64,000 bases of DNA from Eunapius fragilis (Eukaryota > Porifera > Demospongiae > Spongillida > Spongillidae): contig OY811977.1 in NCBI GenBank assembly GCA_963681505.1, positions 8,872,377-8,936,376 of the forward strand, in the 5' to 3' direction. The notes below the pieces were generated by a model, which had not been told where the DNA came from, ran no database searches, and saw only the letters and a list, made by a program, of their open reading frames with translations. Each line of letters opens with the position of its first letter. The first letter of the stretch is position 1. Positions 34,846 to 45,533 of this stretch are shown here, in pieces. Position numbers and translations under genes: made by a program.

Positions 34846-34979
34846 ATGTGCTGTACAAACAATCTCTCTGGCGTCAAGCTGGTGGTGTACCTGGTATTGA
34901 AACAGTCCCATGCTTGTCTACGGCTTTAATGTGTCATGATCCCGCAAACCGCGAATTAATTTGTTGGCCACTCATTTCA

Positions 34980-35150
34980 TGAGCTTGTTAAAGATGTGAG
35001 CATGTGATGATGTGTAGAGATGTGATTATGTGGTGGTGTGTAGATGCAAGCATGTGGTAGTGTGTGTGAGCAATCATATGATGGTGTGTAGAGATGTGTG
35101 AGCTTGTGAAGTGTGTAGAGATGTGATTATGTGGTGTTGTGCATACATCA
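34980..35150. repeat. Degenerate GATGTG-rich tandem repeat
   Basis: Imperfect repeats of about 30 bp (around GTGTAGAGATGTGATTATGT). The following stretch to 36689 contains no gene I can support; short frames at 35392-35828 have no recognisable motif. Confidence 0.6.
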
Positions 35151-36689
35151 TTATTGTTCAGCTCATAAGTGTACTATCCTGTGCTCTCCCCCTACCACCA
35201 CTGCATCAACTGTGCCAATATCTCCCTCTCATGCTATGGTACACATTTGCTTTGATCAGTACATGTTTGTAAGAAACGTTTGTTAAAAGCATACAGCAAA
35301 TGGTGTTAGAGCACGCAATATAGAGTCACAGTGAAATATCTTCATTGTTCTGTGCAACATTATTGTGTCCAACATTTGAACTGATGTAGTTTTGCAAGAG
35401 TTACCCAATGTCAAACTTCTCAGGACCCTGCATCATCAAGACATGTTATACACATACACACCATCAATGCACATGCACAATAAATGCACAATAAATTTCG
35501 AGTGGAGTCAATGTGTGGCACTTGAAACTATGGCACATTATGGCACCGAAATGTCTTCAGTGCTTGGAAGATTCATGCTGGCACTGTACACTAGCTGCCA
35601 TCTATAGAGTCCAACTGATACCGAAATTTCGAAGGATTTGTGCATATGACAAAACAAATCCATGTTACCATTATGTTCTCAAGAGCACCATCTTCAAGGA
35701 GTGCATTAAGTGTACAGCAAACTTTCTTTGTAACTTCATTACTTGGAATTCACAGAATACTAATGACACAACGTTTATGGCCAAATATAGGTTGCATTTA
35801 TAGATACTTAGTTCTTTTATGTAATTGAAGGAGTTCACTCAGGCAAAAGAGACACATCGGGAGGACTTTGCAGTTCACAGAAAATAAAAACTTGAAAAAC
35901 TTCTGACAAGGGTGATCATGCTGCATATCATTGTCTCACATGCAGGGCACATCATGAAAATAGCGCACCCCTATGAATAATACTATACAGTTTGTACACT
36001 GCTAGCCAGCCACCTTGTGCAACTTGAGTGGCCCAACTTATGCTTCTTCTGGTGTCAGGGGTAAGCTTGCAAACTGCATGGTACAAGGAATCCTCAGCAA
36101 GTTCTGAATGAAATGGATTGTATATAGATTTTCACTTAAAACCGAGCCATGGGATGACTGAAATCACATGAGGTCTGATAGTGATTAACGACAGACCATA
36201 TTCTCTATTGAGAACTGATTTCAGGAATGAATACTGACATTTATATCATTACCAAGTATTCTTGGTATTTCCTGGCTGACTGCAAGTCTCATTTAACTTA
36301 ACCGAATTGTCCTAGCTATATATGTATGCGGAGTTAAAAACCATACCTAATCTTTAGCATAGGTAGCATAGGGATAGTAAATGCACATGCAATCATCATG
36401 CAGCTTCCCAAGTCGTTCCCTTATGACCTATTAACAGGGCAAGCTAAAACGCATGGGTCTGATGTGCAATCTTCCCTGCAATATTATTCTGCATTTATCA
36501 TGATACAATTAGGAAATTGTTATAATATTAATTCAATCCAACTTCATGCATAAATATAATAATGATTATTATAGCAAAATTTAAAAAAACTTCAGTGTCC
36601 CTCCTTAACAATGTTGATACAGTCCAGTTGTTGGATTGAACAAAAGCGTTCACCTCAGGCAGGTCCTTTTCTGCATGGAAAAATGCAAA

Positions 36690-37727
36690 TCACATTATTA
36701 CACCATCAATAATTCCCCCCTTACAGCCACTGATCTCATTGGCAGCCTCCTCAGCTTGCTCAGGAACATTCTCTGCTTCGTGAATAAGGCTCTGTAGTGT
36801 GGATTCAGAAGTCAGTATAGGATCGTTGGCTTCTATTTCTGATAGCAGCGCATCTTCAGTTTCTGCTATCTCTCCATTAGGTAACAAGGCAGTCGGTCTG
36901 GTCACACCATTAAGACGTGTCTTCGTACTGGATCTAGCTGGATGTAATGGGTTTGTCACAACTATTTGGGGTGTACCTGGGAGGTAGGGCTGATTGACGA
37001 CAGCTGGGTAAGGCTGATTGACGACAACTGCACCCGCTGGGTAGTAGGGCTGTTTCACGACAGCTGGGTAGTAGGGCTGTTTCACGACAGCTGGGTAGGG
37101 CTGTTTTACGACAGCTGGATAGGGCTGTTTTACGACAGCTGGGTAAGGTTGTTTCACGACAGCTGGGTAGGGCTGTTTCACGACAGCTGGGTAGGGTTGT
37201 TTCACGACAGCTGGGTAAGGCTGTTTCACGACAGCTGGGTAGGGCTGTTTCACGACAGCTGGGTAGGGCTGTTTCAAGACAGCTGGGTAGGGCTGTTTCG
37301 CGACAGCTGGGTAGGGCTGTTTCACGACAGCTGGGTAGGGCTGTTTCACGACAGCTGGGTAGGGCTGTTTCACGACAGCTGGGTAGGGCTGTTTCGCGAC
37401 AGCTGGGTAGGGCTGTTTCACGACAGCTGGATAGGGCTGTTTCACGACAGCTGGGTAGGGCTGTTTCACGACAGCTGGGTAGGGCTGTTTCAAGGCAGCT
37501 GGGTAGGGCTGTTTCAAGACAGCTGCACCTGGGTAGTAGGGTTGTTTCAAGGCTGCTGCCCCTGGGTAGTATGGTTGTTTTCCAATTCTGAGGTCGTGAA
37601 TTGATGATTTTTCTACAGGATTGTCGGACGTTTCGTTATTAGTCTTTTGTGTTTGTTTGTCAGTTTCTTCTTCTGCCACGACGGAGACAAGCGTTATAAT
37701 GAGAACCACAAGAATAGCTGGCTTCAT
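36690..37727 (-). CDS. Secreted KQPY-repeat protein A
   Basis: 345 aa, single exon. A signal peptide (MKPAILVVLIITLVSVVA, cleaved before EEE) is followed by a polar, acidic linker to about residue 48. Two KQPYYPGAA units and then about 18 KQPYPAVV octapeptides come next. The C-terminus is unlike the other four genes: acidic, with EQAEEAANEISGCKGG and one Cys. The repeats are rich in Lys, Gln, Pro and Tyr. This is the composition of secreted adhesive or cross-linked structural proteins (mussel foot proteins are an analogy, not a homologue), with Lys/Gln suited to transglutaminase and Tyr to oxidation. First member of a five-gene tandem array. Function is inferred from composition only. Confidence 0.75.
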   Translation of the reverse strand: MKPAILVVLIITLVSVVAEEETDKQTQKTNNETSDNPVEKSSIHDLRIGKQPYYPGAAALKQPYYPGAAVLKQPYPAALKQPYPAVVKQPYPAVVKQPYPAVVKQPYPAVAKQPYPAVVKQPYPAVVKQPYPAVVKQPYPAVAKQPYPAVLKQPYPAVVKQPYPAVVKQPYPAVVKQPYPAVVKQPYPAVVKQPYPAVVKQPYPAVVKQPYPAVVKQPYYPAVVKQPYYPAGAVVVNQPYPAVVNQPYLPGTPQIVVTNPLHPARSSTKTRLNGVTRPTALLPNGEIAETEDALLSEIEANDPILTSESTLQSLIHEAENVPEQAEEAANEISGCKGGIIDGVIM

Positions 37728-37777
37728 CTTGATGAGTGCACACGGTTAATCGGTGAAATGATAGTTCATTAACTTTC

Positions 37778-37786
37778 CTTTTAAAC
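37778..37786 (-). promoter_or_regulatory. TATA-like box of gene A
   Basis: TTTAAAAGG on the minus strand lies 51 bp upstream of the ATG. The same element at the same distance precedes all five genes of the array. Confidence 0.55.
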
Positions 37787-38275
37787 CCTCGTTTGTTCAT
37801 AACAACTGCTTCGAAGCCATAGCACATATTGCAACTTGTTGGCCCACCATCCTGGGCGCAGATGTATACAGCCAGCCCATCAGTATGTAGCAGTCAATAA
37901 ACATTATAGGCAGAGGGCAAATATCCGGTGATATAAATATGTATAGCTGTGCGTGCATGGCGATTTCGAATTGCTCGCTTATAATGTTATGGAACACCAT
38001 TTTCATCTATTAATTTTATTTTATGCGCTATCTATCAAAAAGAAAATTGGAAAATTGGAAAACCAAACTCCACTCCTAATGGTCCCCCCAAGATTAAATT
38101 AACGCTGCATTCTGCACATTATACTGCGCTCGCATGGAATGCTTTGAATTAATCAGAACGGATAAAAACAATTTTATAAAACTCCATACTGGAACAATTA
38201 AACAGCCCATGCTTGCAATTATAGAATAATTTACCATTCCACGTTTTTACAACGCTGCATGCGCAGTTGGTGTAG

Positions 38276-38570
38276 TTATCCAGTGGCTACTTGGAGGCCA
38301 ACAGGGTATATGTGAAGTGCTATAAACTGAGGGCAGAGTCGAAAATAGTCATAACTGCATGTGTATGGACAAGTGCGCGTGAGTTTGGTGTGTAACACAG
38401 GAGAGGGCGGAGCATGACACATATAGTGATGTTTTGACGTCTGGGTATGCATGGGCTTGCCTGGTACATTGCCCATGCAGCATACGCATGACTGCATCGA
38501 GTGCTAAAATATAAGTGCATGGAGCAATGAAATCCAGAGACCTTACTTTATCGTTGCACGTGGTAGTGAC
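38276..38570. repeat. Segment shared with 50755-50935 and 51233-51290
   Basis: The segment 38320-38500 is a direct match to 50755-50935 (GGACAAGTGCGCGTGAGTTT). The segment 38512-38570 is the reverse complement of about 51233-51290 (CACGTGCAACGATAAAGTAA). These sequences bracket the gene array on both sides. Confidence 0.7.
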
Positions 38571-38571
38571 G

Positions 38572-38628
38572 TTTCTTCCACCTCCGTGAGCTGCTCATGC
38601 ATATCTTCGTTGGGCAGAACGGCACGTT
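38572..38628 (-). pseudogene. Fragment of a KQPY-gene C-terminus
   Basis: 57 bp identical to the part of genes B-E that encodes AVLPNEDMHEQLTEVEE, lying in the 5' flank of gene A. It is cut off abruptly at CACGTT, where a TATA/CA microsatellite begins. It marks a recombination breakpoint in the array. Confidence 0.7.
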
Positions 38629-38672
38629 CATGTATATATACTACATATGCACACATGCATACACCACACACC

Positions 38673-38679
<7 letters not shown>

Positions 38680-38721
<42 letters not shown>

Positions 38722-38725
38722 CAGT
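38680..38725. repeat. (CA)n microsatellite, unit A
   Basis: A CA tract in the 5' flank of gene A. Equivalent tracts lie at 41655-41738, 44205-44241, 47361-47432 and 50101-50158 in the other units. Confidence 0.9.
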
Positions 38726-39525
38726 CGCTATGCCTGCACTATACTGCACTGAGAACCCAACGGTATGCACTCATGCACATGCAGTGCAGGGAAAATGAAA
38801 TTCCAGGGCCGTTAAAACATCTTGATAAGGAGGAAAGTGTACTACAGCATTCATACAGCCAAACTATAGATTGGTATATATACCATGCATTCCATGCAGG
38901 CTTTTACAACCCTGCATGTATTTCCTTCAACTACTTGTAAGATTTGAAGGCCCATCTCCTACTACTGCATATATGAAGTGCTAAATATTCGTGTTAGAGC
39001 TGAGGGAGTGTCTTAAATGGAAACAAGTCAATACACCTCTATGAGGGAAACAATAACAGTATGAAAAAAGATTTTTTTAATGACAGTAAATCTTATTCAA
39101 TTAACCTGAGGGGAAAAAAATCAATAACCCTGTGGGAACAACATTCTGTTAGGACACTTGATTGTTGTTTTCGATTGGGGCCATGAGCAAAAATTAAATT
39201 AAAAAGAATAAAGTAACGACCGCATGCAGCGATGATAATGTTAGATACGCAACAGAAATATAAGACTGGCATACAAAACATGATCAGTAACCGATAGGAG
39301 AGCCTGCTTGATATGATATGTGTCTGCTTGAGTTAATTGTATTCATAAATAGTTACGTTTCTTCAAATTCAATGAGTGTATAAATCATCCTTTTGATATT
39401 ATAAGTTTAGGACCTCGCCTTACACAGGTGCGGAACTGAAAACAAAAAAAAGAAGTGAAAGAAAACTCTTCTATCAAAGGAAAACGTCTATTAGTTACAC
39501 TCTTGACCAACCGCTGTTTATTCTT

Positions 39526-39723
39526 TTATATGACTCGTAAATAATTCGTGCTAATCGAGGATCGTCCCACCGAATTACGATAGATTCCAATCCATGTAAT
39601 AATGAATAATCTATAGAAAACGATGGTTTCATAGCCGATCGCCAGCACTATGCATACAGCTTTCCAGTTCAAATAAGAATATAAGTTGAAATCTGATTGC
39701 AATGCGCTCATTTGCGTGCTCAA
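39526..39723 (-). CDS. Small hydrophobic ORF downstream of gene B
   Basis: 65 aa (MSTQMSALQSDFNLYSYLNW and a hydrophobic stretch ending in IITWIGIYR), lying about 290 bp 3' of gene B. Related frames follow genes C, D and E. One predicted transmembrane helix. It could be a small gene, an alternative 3' exon of the KQPY genes, or simply duplicated non-coding DNA. Confidence 0.25.
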   Translation of the reverse strand: MSTQMSALQSDFNLYSYLNWKAVCIVLAIGYETIVFYRLFIITWIGIYRNSVGRSSISTNYLRVI

Positions 39724-40010
39724 TTGCGAGCAGCCATCTTTAATTTGATTAATGCATGCGCCCCTTTCATGCGAATATAAAATGAAATTACATCAGCAAT
39801 CCAACTTAATCTTAACTTGTATCAATTTACAGTACGATGCATTAAGAAAAAATAAACGAAACAATGTTCTCGCTTTGCCGCTTTTGAAAACTTTAAATTT
39901 CATTGCGGTTATTAGTTGGATTGCGCAAATCTTAATTCAGTCTTCATGCTGACTTTTCTCTGGATGGGAGAATGAAATAAATAAACAGATCACATTTCGA
40001 CACTGAATCC

Positions 40011-41282
40011 TTACGGCCATTCCTGACGGGTCTTATCTGGGATTTCGTCTCCCTGGGCTTGGTGATTTACCAATGGAATGTTTTCATCCTCAAAGTGGTT
40101 TTCATCTTGAAGTATGGCGTCATTTGGTAGTGACGTTTCTTCCACCTCCGTGAGCTGCTCATGCATATCTTCGTTGGGCAGAACCGCACGTTTATAGTAG
40201 GATGTGCCACCTAGGGTCGCATGCGGTAGCGGCTTTGCAGGGAGGGCTGGATATAAAGGTTTAACCACAGCGGCAGCGGCAATTGGGTAGTTAGGCTGTT
40301 TCAAGGCAGCTCCACCTATGTAGGGCTGTTTCAAGGCAGCTCCACCTATGTAGGGCTGTTTCAAGGCAGCTCCACCTATATAGGGCTGTTTCAAGGCAGC
40401 TCCACCTATATAGGGCTGTTTCACGGCAGCTCCACCTATATAGGGCTGTTTCAAGGCAGCTCCACCTATGTAAGGCTGTTTCAAGGCAGCTCCACCTATG
40501 TAGGGCTGTTTCAAGGCAGCTCCACCTATGTAGGGCTGTTTCAAGGCAGCTCCACCTATATAGGGCTGTTTCAAGGCAGCTCCGCCTATGTAGGGCTGTT
40601 TCAAGGCAGCTCCACCTATGTAGGGCTGTTTCAAGGCAGCTCCACTTATGTAGGGCTGTTTCAAGGCAGCTCCGCCTAGGTAGGGCTGTTTCAAGGCAGC
40701 TCCGCCTATGAAGGGCTGGTTCAAGGCAGCTCCACCTATGTAGGGCTGTTTCAAGGCAGCTCCGCCTATGTAGGGCTGTTTCAAGGCAGCTCCACCTATG
40801 TAGGGCTGTTTCAAGGCAGCTCCACCTATGTAGGGCTGTTTCAAGGCAGCTCCGCCTATGTAGGGCTGTTTCAAGGCAGCTCCACCTATGTAGGGCTTTT
40901 TCACGACAGCTGGGTAGGGCTGTTTCACGACAGCTGGGTAGGGCTGTTTCGCGACAGCTGGGTAGGGCTGTTTCACGACAGCTGGATAGGGCTGTTTCAC
41001 GACAGCTGGGTAGGGCTGTTTCACGACAGCTGGGTAGGGCTGTTTCAAGGCAGCTGGGTAGGGCTGTTTCAAGACAGCTGCACCTGGGTAGTAGGGCTGT
41101 TTCAAGGCAGCTGCACCTGGGTAGTATGGTTGTTTTCCAATTCTGAGGTCGTGAATTGATGATTTTTCTACTGGACTGTCGGACGTTTCTTTATTAGTCT
41201 TTTGTGTTGGTTTGTCAGTTTCTTCTTCTGCCACGACGGAGACAAGCGTTATAATGAATACCACAAGAATAGCTGGCTTCAT
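40011..41282 (-). CDS. Secreted KQPY-repeat protein B (hybrid)
   Basis: 423 aa, single exon. The signal peptide and linker are almost identical to gene A (VVFIITLVSVVA, then EEETDKPTQKTN). The repeat block starts with two KQPYYPG units and seven KQPYPAVV-type octapeptides as in A, then switches at KKPYIGGAAL to about 20 decapeptides of the KQPYIGGAAL type used by C-E. After the repeats come AAAAVVKPLYPALPAKPLP, a YYKR dibasic site and an acidic tail of about 60 aa ending RQEWP. The stop codon overlaps a GTAAGG sequence, so a spliced 3' extension cannot be excluded. Confidence 0.75.
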   Translation of the reverse strand: MKPAILVVFIITLVSVVAEEETDKPTQKTNKETSDSPVEKSSIHDLRIGKQPYYPGAAALKQPYYPGAAVLKQPYPAALKQPYPAVVKQPYPAVVKQPYPAVVKQPYPAVAKQPYPAVVKQPYPAVVKKPYIGGAALKQPYIGGAALKQPYIGGAALKQPYIGGAALKQPYIGGAALKQPYIGGAALNQPFIGGAALKQPYLGGAALKQPYISGAALKQPYIGGAALKQPYIGGAALKQPYIGGAALKQPYIGGAALKQPYIGGAALKQPYIGGAALKQPYIGGAAVKQPYIGGAALKQPYIGGAALKQPYIGGAALKQPYIGGAALKQPNYPIAAAAVVKPLYPALPAKPLPHATLGGTSYYKRAVLPNEDMHEQLTEVEETSLPNDAILQDENHFEDENIPLVNHQAQGDEIPDKTRQEWP

Positions 41283-41331
41283 CTTGATGAGTGCACACGG
41301 TTAATCGGTGAAATGACAGTTCATTAACTTT

Positions 41332-41340
41332 CCTTTTAAA
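41332..41340 (-). promoter_or_regulatory. TATA-like box of gene B
   Basis: TTTAAAAGG (minus strand), 50 bp upstream of the ATG, inside a flank of about 150 bp that is nearly identical in all five units. Confidence 0.55.
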
Positions 41341-41654
41341 CCCTCGTTTGTTCATAACAACTGCTTCGAAGCCATAGCATATTGCAACTTGTTGGCCCAC
41401 CATCCTGGGCGCAGATGTATACAGCCAGCCCATCAGTATGTAGCAGTCAATAAACATTATAGGCAGAGGGCAAATATCAGGTGATAAAATTATAGCTGTG
41501 CGTGCATGGCGATGTCTAATTGCTTGTCTGTAAACGCTATACCTATCGAGAAGAAACATGGAAAGCCAAACTCCAGCCCTTGCGCCGCCCCACCCCCCTC
41601 CCTCCCCCTACATACACACATATATACTACATACGCACGCATGCATACACACCA

Positions 41655-41688
41655 CACACACACACACACACACATGCACACACACACA

Positions 41689-41738
<50 letters not shown>
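41655..41738. repeat. (CA)n microsatellite, unit B
   Basis: A CA tract between gene B and the 3' side of gene C, positionally equivalent to those in the other units. Confidence 0.9.
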
Positions 41739-41739
<1 letters not shown>

Positions 41740-42563
41740 CAGTCGCTATGCCTGCACTATACTGCACTGAGAACCCAACTGTATGCACTCATGCACATGC
41801 AGTGCAGGGAAAATGAAATTCCAGGGCCGTTAAAACTTCTTGATAATGAGGAAAGTGTACTACAGCATTTATACAGCCCAACTATAGATTGGTATATACC
41901 ATGCATTCCACGCAGGCTTTTACAACCCTGCATGTATTTTCTTCAACTACTGGTACGATTTGATGGCCCATCTCCTACTGCTGCATATATGAAGTGCTAC
42001 ATATTGGTGTTAGAGCTGAGGGAGTGTCTTAAATGGAAACAAGTCAATACACCTCTTTGAGGGAAACAATAACAGTACGAAAAAAGATTCTTTTAATGAC
42101 AGTAAATCTTATTTAATTAACCTGAGGGGAAAACATCAATAACCCTGTGGGAACAACATTCTGTTAGGACACTTGATTGTCGTTTTCGATTGGGGCCATG
42201 AGCAAAAATAAAATTAAAAAGACAAAAGTAACGACCGCATGCAGCGATGATAATGTTAGATACGGCAACACAAATATAAGACTGGCATACAAAACATGGT
42301 CAGTAACCGATAGGAGAGCCTGCTTGATATGATATGTGTCTACTTGAGTTAGTCCTATTCATAAATAGTTACGTTTCTCGTAATGACTTCAAATTCAATG
42401 AGTGTATAAATCATCCTATTGATATTATAAGTTTAGGACCTCGCTTTACTCAGGTGCGGTACTGAAAACATAAAAAAGAAGTGAAAGAAAACTCTTCTAT
42501 CAAAGGAAAACGTCTATTAGTTACACTCTTGACCAACCGCTGTTTATTCTTTTATATGACTCG

Positions 42564-42749
42564 TTAATAATTCGTGCTAATCGAGGATCGTCCCACCGAA
42601 TTACGATAGATTCCAATCCATGTAATAATGAATAATCTATAGAAAACGATGGTTTCATAGCCGATCGCCAGCACTATGAGTGCAGCTTTCCAGTTCAAAT
42701 AAGAATAAAAGTTGAAATCTGATTTCAATGCGCTCATTTGCGTGCTCAA
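42564..42749 (-). CDS. Small hydrophobic ORF downstream of gene C
   Basis: 61 aa, the counterpart of 39526-39723. It ends early because the TAA of TTAATAA is reached (GTTAATAATTCG here against GTAAATAATTCG in unit B). Confidence 0.25.
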   Translation of the reverse strand: MSTQMSALKSDFNFYSYLNWKAALIVLAIGYETIVFYRLFIITWIGIYRNSVGRSSISTNY

Positions 42750-43030
42750 TTGCGAGCAGCCATCTTTAATTTGATTAATGCGCCCCTTTCAAGCGAATAT
42801 AAAATGAAATTACATCAGCAATCCAACTTAATCTTAACTTTATCAATTTACAGTACGATGCATTAAGGAAAAATAAAAGAAACAATGTTCTCGCATTGCT
42901 GCTTTTGAAAACTTTAAATTTCATTGCGGTAATAGATGGATTGCGCAAATCTTAATTCAGTCTTCATGCTGACTTTTCTCTGGATGGGAGAATGAAATAA
43001 ATAAACAGATCACATTTCGACACTGAATCC

Positions 43031-43831
43031 TTACGGCCATTCCTGATGGGTCTTATCTGGGATTTCCTCTCCCTGGGCTTGGTGATATACCAATGGAATG
43101 TTTTCATCCTCAAAGTGGTTTTCATCTTGAAGTATGGCGTCATTTGGTAGTAACGTTTCTTCCACCTCCGTGAGCTGCTCATGCATATCTTCGTTGGGCA
43201 GAACGGCACGTTTATAGTAGGGCGTGCCACCTCGGGCCGGATACGGTAGCGGCTTTGCAGGGAGGGCTGGATATAAAGGCTTAACCACAGCGGCAGCGGC
43301 AACTGGGTAGTAAGGCTGTTTCAAGGCAGCTCCACCTATATAGGGCTGTTTCACGGCAGCTCCACCTATGTAGGGCTGTTTCAAGGCAGCTCCGCCTATG
43401 TAGGGCTGTTTCAAGGCAGCTCCGCCTATGTAGGGCTGTTTCAAGGCAGCTCCGCCTATGAAGGGCTGGTTCAAGGCAGCTCCACCTATGTAGGGCTGTT
43501 TCAAGGCAGCTCCACTTATGTAGGGCTGTTTCAAGGCAGCTCCGCCTATGAAGGGCTGGTTCAAGGCAGCTCCACCTATGTAGGGTTGTTTCAAGGCAGC
43601 TCCACCTATGTAGGGCTGTTTCAAGGCAGCTGCACCTATGTAGGGCTGTTTCAAGGCTGCTGCACCTGGGTAGTATGGTTGTTTTCCAATTCTGAGGTCG
43701 TGAATTGATGATTTTTCTACTGGACTGTCGGGCGTTTCGTTATTAGTCTTTTGTGTTGGTTTGTCAGTTTCTTCTTCTGCCACGACGGAGACAAGCGTTA
43801 TAATGAAAACCACAAGAATAGCTGGCTTCAT
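43031..43831 (-). CDS. Secreted KQPY-repeat protein C
   Basis: 266 aa, single exon; the shortest member. The same signal peptide and linker are followed by one KQPYYPG unit, about 11 decapeptides (KQPYIGGAAL, with NQPFIGGAAL and KQPYISGAAL variants), then the Pro/Ala linker, YYKR and the acidic C-terminal tail. Length differences between family members are due almost entirely to repeat number. Confidence 0.75.
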   Translation of the reverse strand: MKPAILVVFIITLVSVVAEEETDKPTQKTNNETPDSPVEKSSIHDLRIGKQPYYPGAAALKQPYIGAAALKQPYIGGAALKQPYIGGAALNQPFIGGAALKQPYISGAALKQPYIGGAALNQPFIGGAALKQPYIGGAALKQPYIGGAALKQPYIGGAAVKQPYIGGAALKQPYYPVAAAAVVKPLYPALPAKPLPYPARGGTPYYKRAVLPNEDMHEQLTEVEETLLPNDAILQDENHFEDENIPLVYHQAQGEEIPDKTHQEWP

Positions 43832-43880
43832 CTTGATGAGTGCACACGGTTAATCGGTGAAATGACAGTTCATTAACTTT

Positions 43881-43889
43881 CCTTTTAAA
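43881..43889 (-). promoter_or_regulatory. TATA-like box of gene C
   Basis: TTTAAAAGG, 50 bp upstream of the ATG. Confidence 0.55.
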
Positions 43890-44129
43890 CCCTCGTTTGT
43901 TCATAACAACTGCTTCGAAGCCATAGCACATTGCAACTTGTTGGTCCACCATCCTGGGCGCAGATGTATACAGCCAGCCCATCAGTATGTAGCAGTCAAT
44001 TAACATTATAGGCAGAGGGCAAATATCAGATGATAAAACTATAGCTGTGCGTGCATGGCGATGTCAAATTGCTTGTCTGTATACGCCATACCTATCGAGA
44101 AGAAACATGGAAAGCCAAACTCCAGCCCT

Positions 44130-44204
44130 TGCGCCCCCCCCCCCCCCCCCCCCCCCCCGCACACACACATATATATATATACTACATATGCACACATGCA
44201 TACT

Positions 44205-44241
<37 letters not shown>
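44130..44241. repeat. Poly-C run and (CA)n, unit C
   Basis: A run of about 24 C (44136-44158) followed by a short AT tract and the CA microsatellite (44205-44241). Confidence 0.9.
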
Positions 44242-44242
<1 letters not shown>

Positions 44243-45114
44243 CAGTCGCTATGCCTGCACTATACTGCACTGCGAGCCCAACTGTATGCACTCATGCACA
44301 TGCAGTGCAGGGAAAATGAAATTCCAGGGCCGTTAAAACATCTTGATAAGGAGGAAAGTGTACTGCAGCATCTATACAGCCCAACTATAGATTGGTATAT
44401 ATACCATGCATTCCATGCAGGCTTTTACAACCCTGCATGTATTTCCTGCAACTACTTGTACGATTTGAAGGCCCATCTCCTACTACTGCATATATGAAGT
44501 GCTACATATTCGTGTTAGAGCTGAGGGAGTGTCTTAAATGGAAACAAGTCAAAACACCTCTATGAGGGAAACAATAACAGTACGAAAAAAGATTTTTTTA
44601 ATGACAGTAAATCTTACTCAATTAACCTGAGGGGAAAAAATCAATAACCCTGCGGGAACAACATTCTGTTAGGACACTTGATTGTCGTTTTCGATTGGGG
44701 CCATGAGCAAAAATAAAATTAAAAAGAAAAAAGTAACGACCGCATGCAGCGATGATAATGTTAGATACGGCAACACAAATATAAGACTGGCATACAAAAC
44801 ATGATCAGTAACCGATAGGAGAGCCTGCTTGATATGATATGTGTCTACTTGAGTTAGTCCTATTCATAAATAGTTACGTTTCTCGTAATGACTTCAAATT
44901 CAATGAGTGTATAAATCATCCTTTTGATATTATAAGTTTAGGACCTCGCTTTACTCAGGTGCGGTACTGAAAAAGAAGTGAAAGAAAACTCTTCTATCAA
45001 AGGAAAACGTCTATTAGTTACACTCTTGACCAACCGCTGTTTATTCTTTTATATGACTCGTTAATAATTCGTGCTAATCGAGGATCGTCCCACCGAATTA
45101 CGATAGATTCCAAT

Positions 45115-45426
45115 TCATGTAATAATGATTAATCTATAGAAAACGATGGCTTCATAGCCGATCGCCAGCACTATGAGTGCAGCTTTCCAGTACAAATAAG
45201 AATAAAAGTTGAAATCCGATTTCAATGCACTCATTTGCGTGCTCAATTGCGAGCAGCCATCTTTAAATTGATTAATGCGCCCGCTGTACTCTCTTTCATG
45301 CGAATATAAAATGAAATTACAATCCAACTTAATCTTAACTTGTATCAATTTACGGTACGATGCATTAAGAAAAAATAAAAGAAACAATGTTCTCGCTTTG
45401 CCGCTTCTGAAAACTTTAAATTTCAT
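45115..45426 (-). CDS. Small hydrophobic ORF downstream of gene D
   Basis: The counterpart of 39526-39723, but the frame is open further upstream (103 aa, starting MKFKVFRSGKARTLF) and stops earlier (RLIIIT). The differing ends among the four copies argue against strong constraint. Confidence 0.2.
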   Translation of the reverse strand: MKFKVFRSGKARTLFLLFFLNASYRKLIQVKIKLDCNFILYSHEREYSGRINQFKDGCSQLSTQMSALKSDFNFYSYLYWKAALIVLAIGYEAIVFYRLIIIT

Positions 45427-45533
45427 TACGGTTATTAGTTGGATTGCGCAAATCTTAATTCAGTCTTCATGCTGACTTTTCTCTGGATGGGAGAATGAAA
45501 TAAATAAACAGATCACATTTCGACACTGAATCC

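Noticed and set aside
35392..35828. Overlapping plus-strand frames with several Cys
   Set aside because: I could not match the Cys pattern to any zinc-binding or secreted family, and there are no splice signals to support it.
36966..37604. Long plus-strand frame through gene A (repeated SWVGLFHD)
   Set aside because: It is the antisense of the KQPYPAVV repeat. A 24-bp unit without stops keeps several frames open; it has no signal peptide, no start context and no conserved ends.
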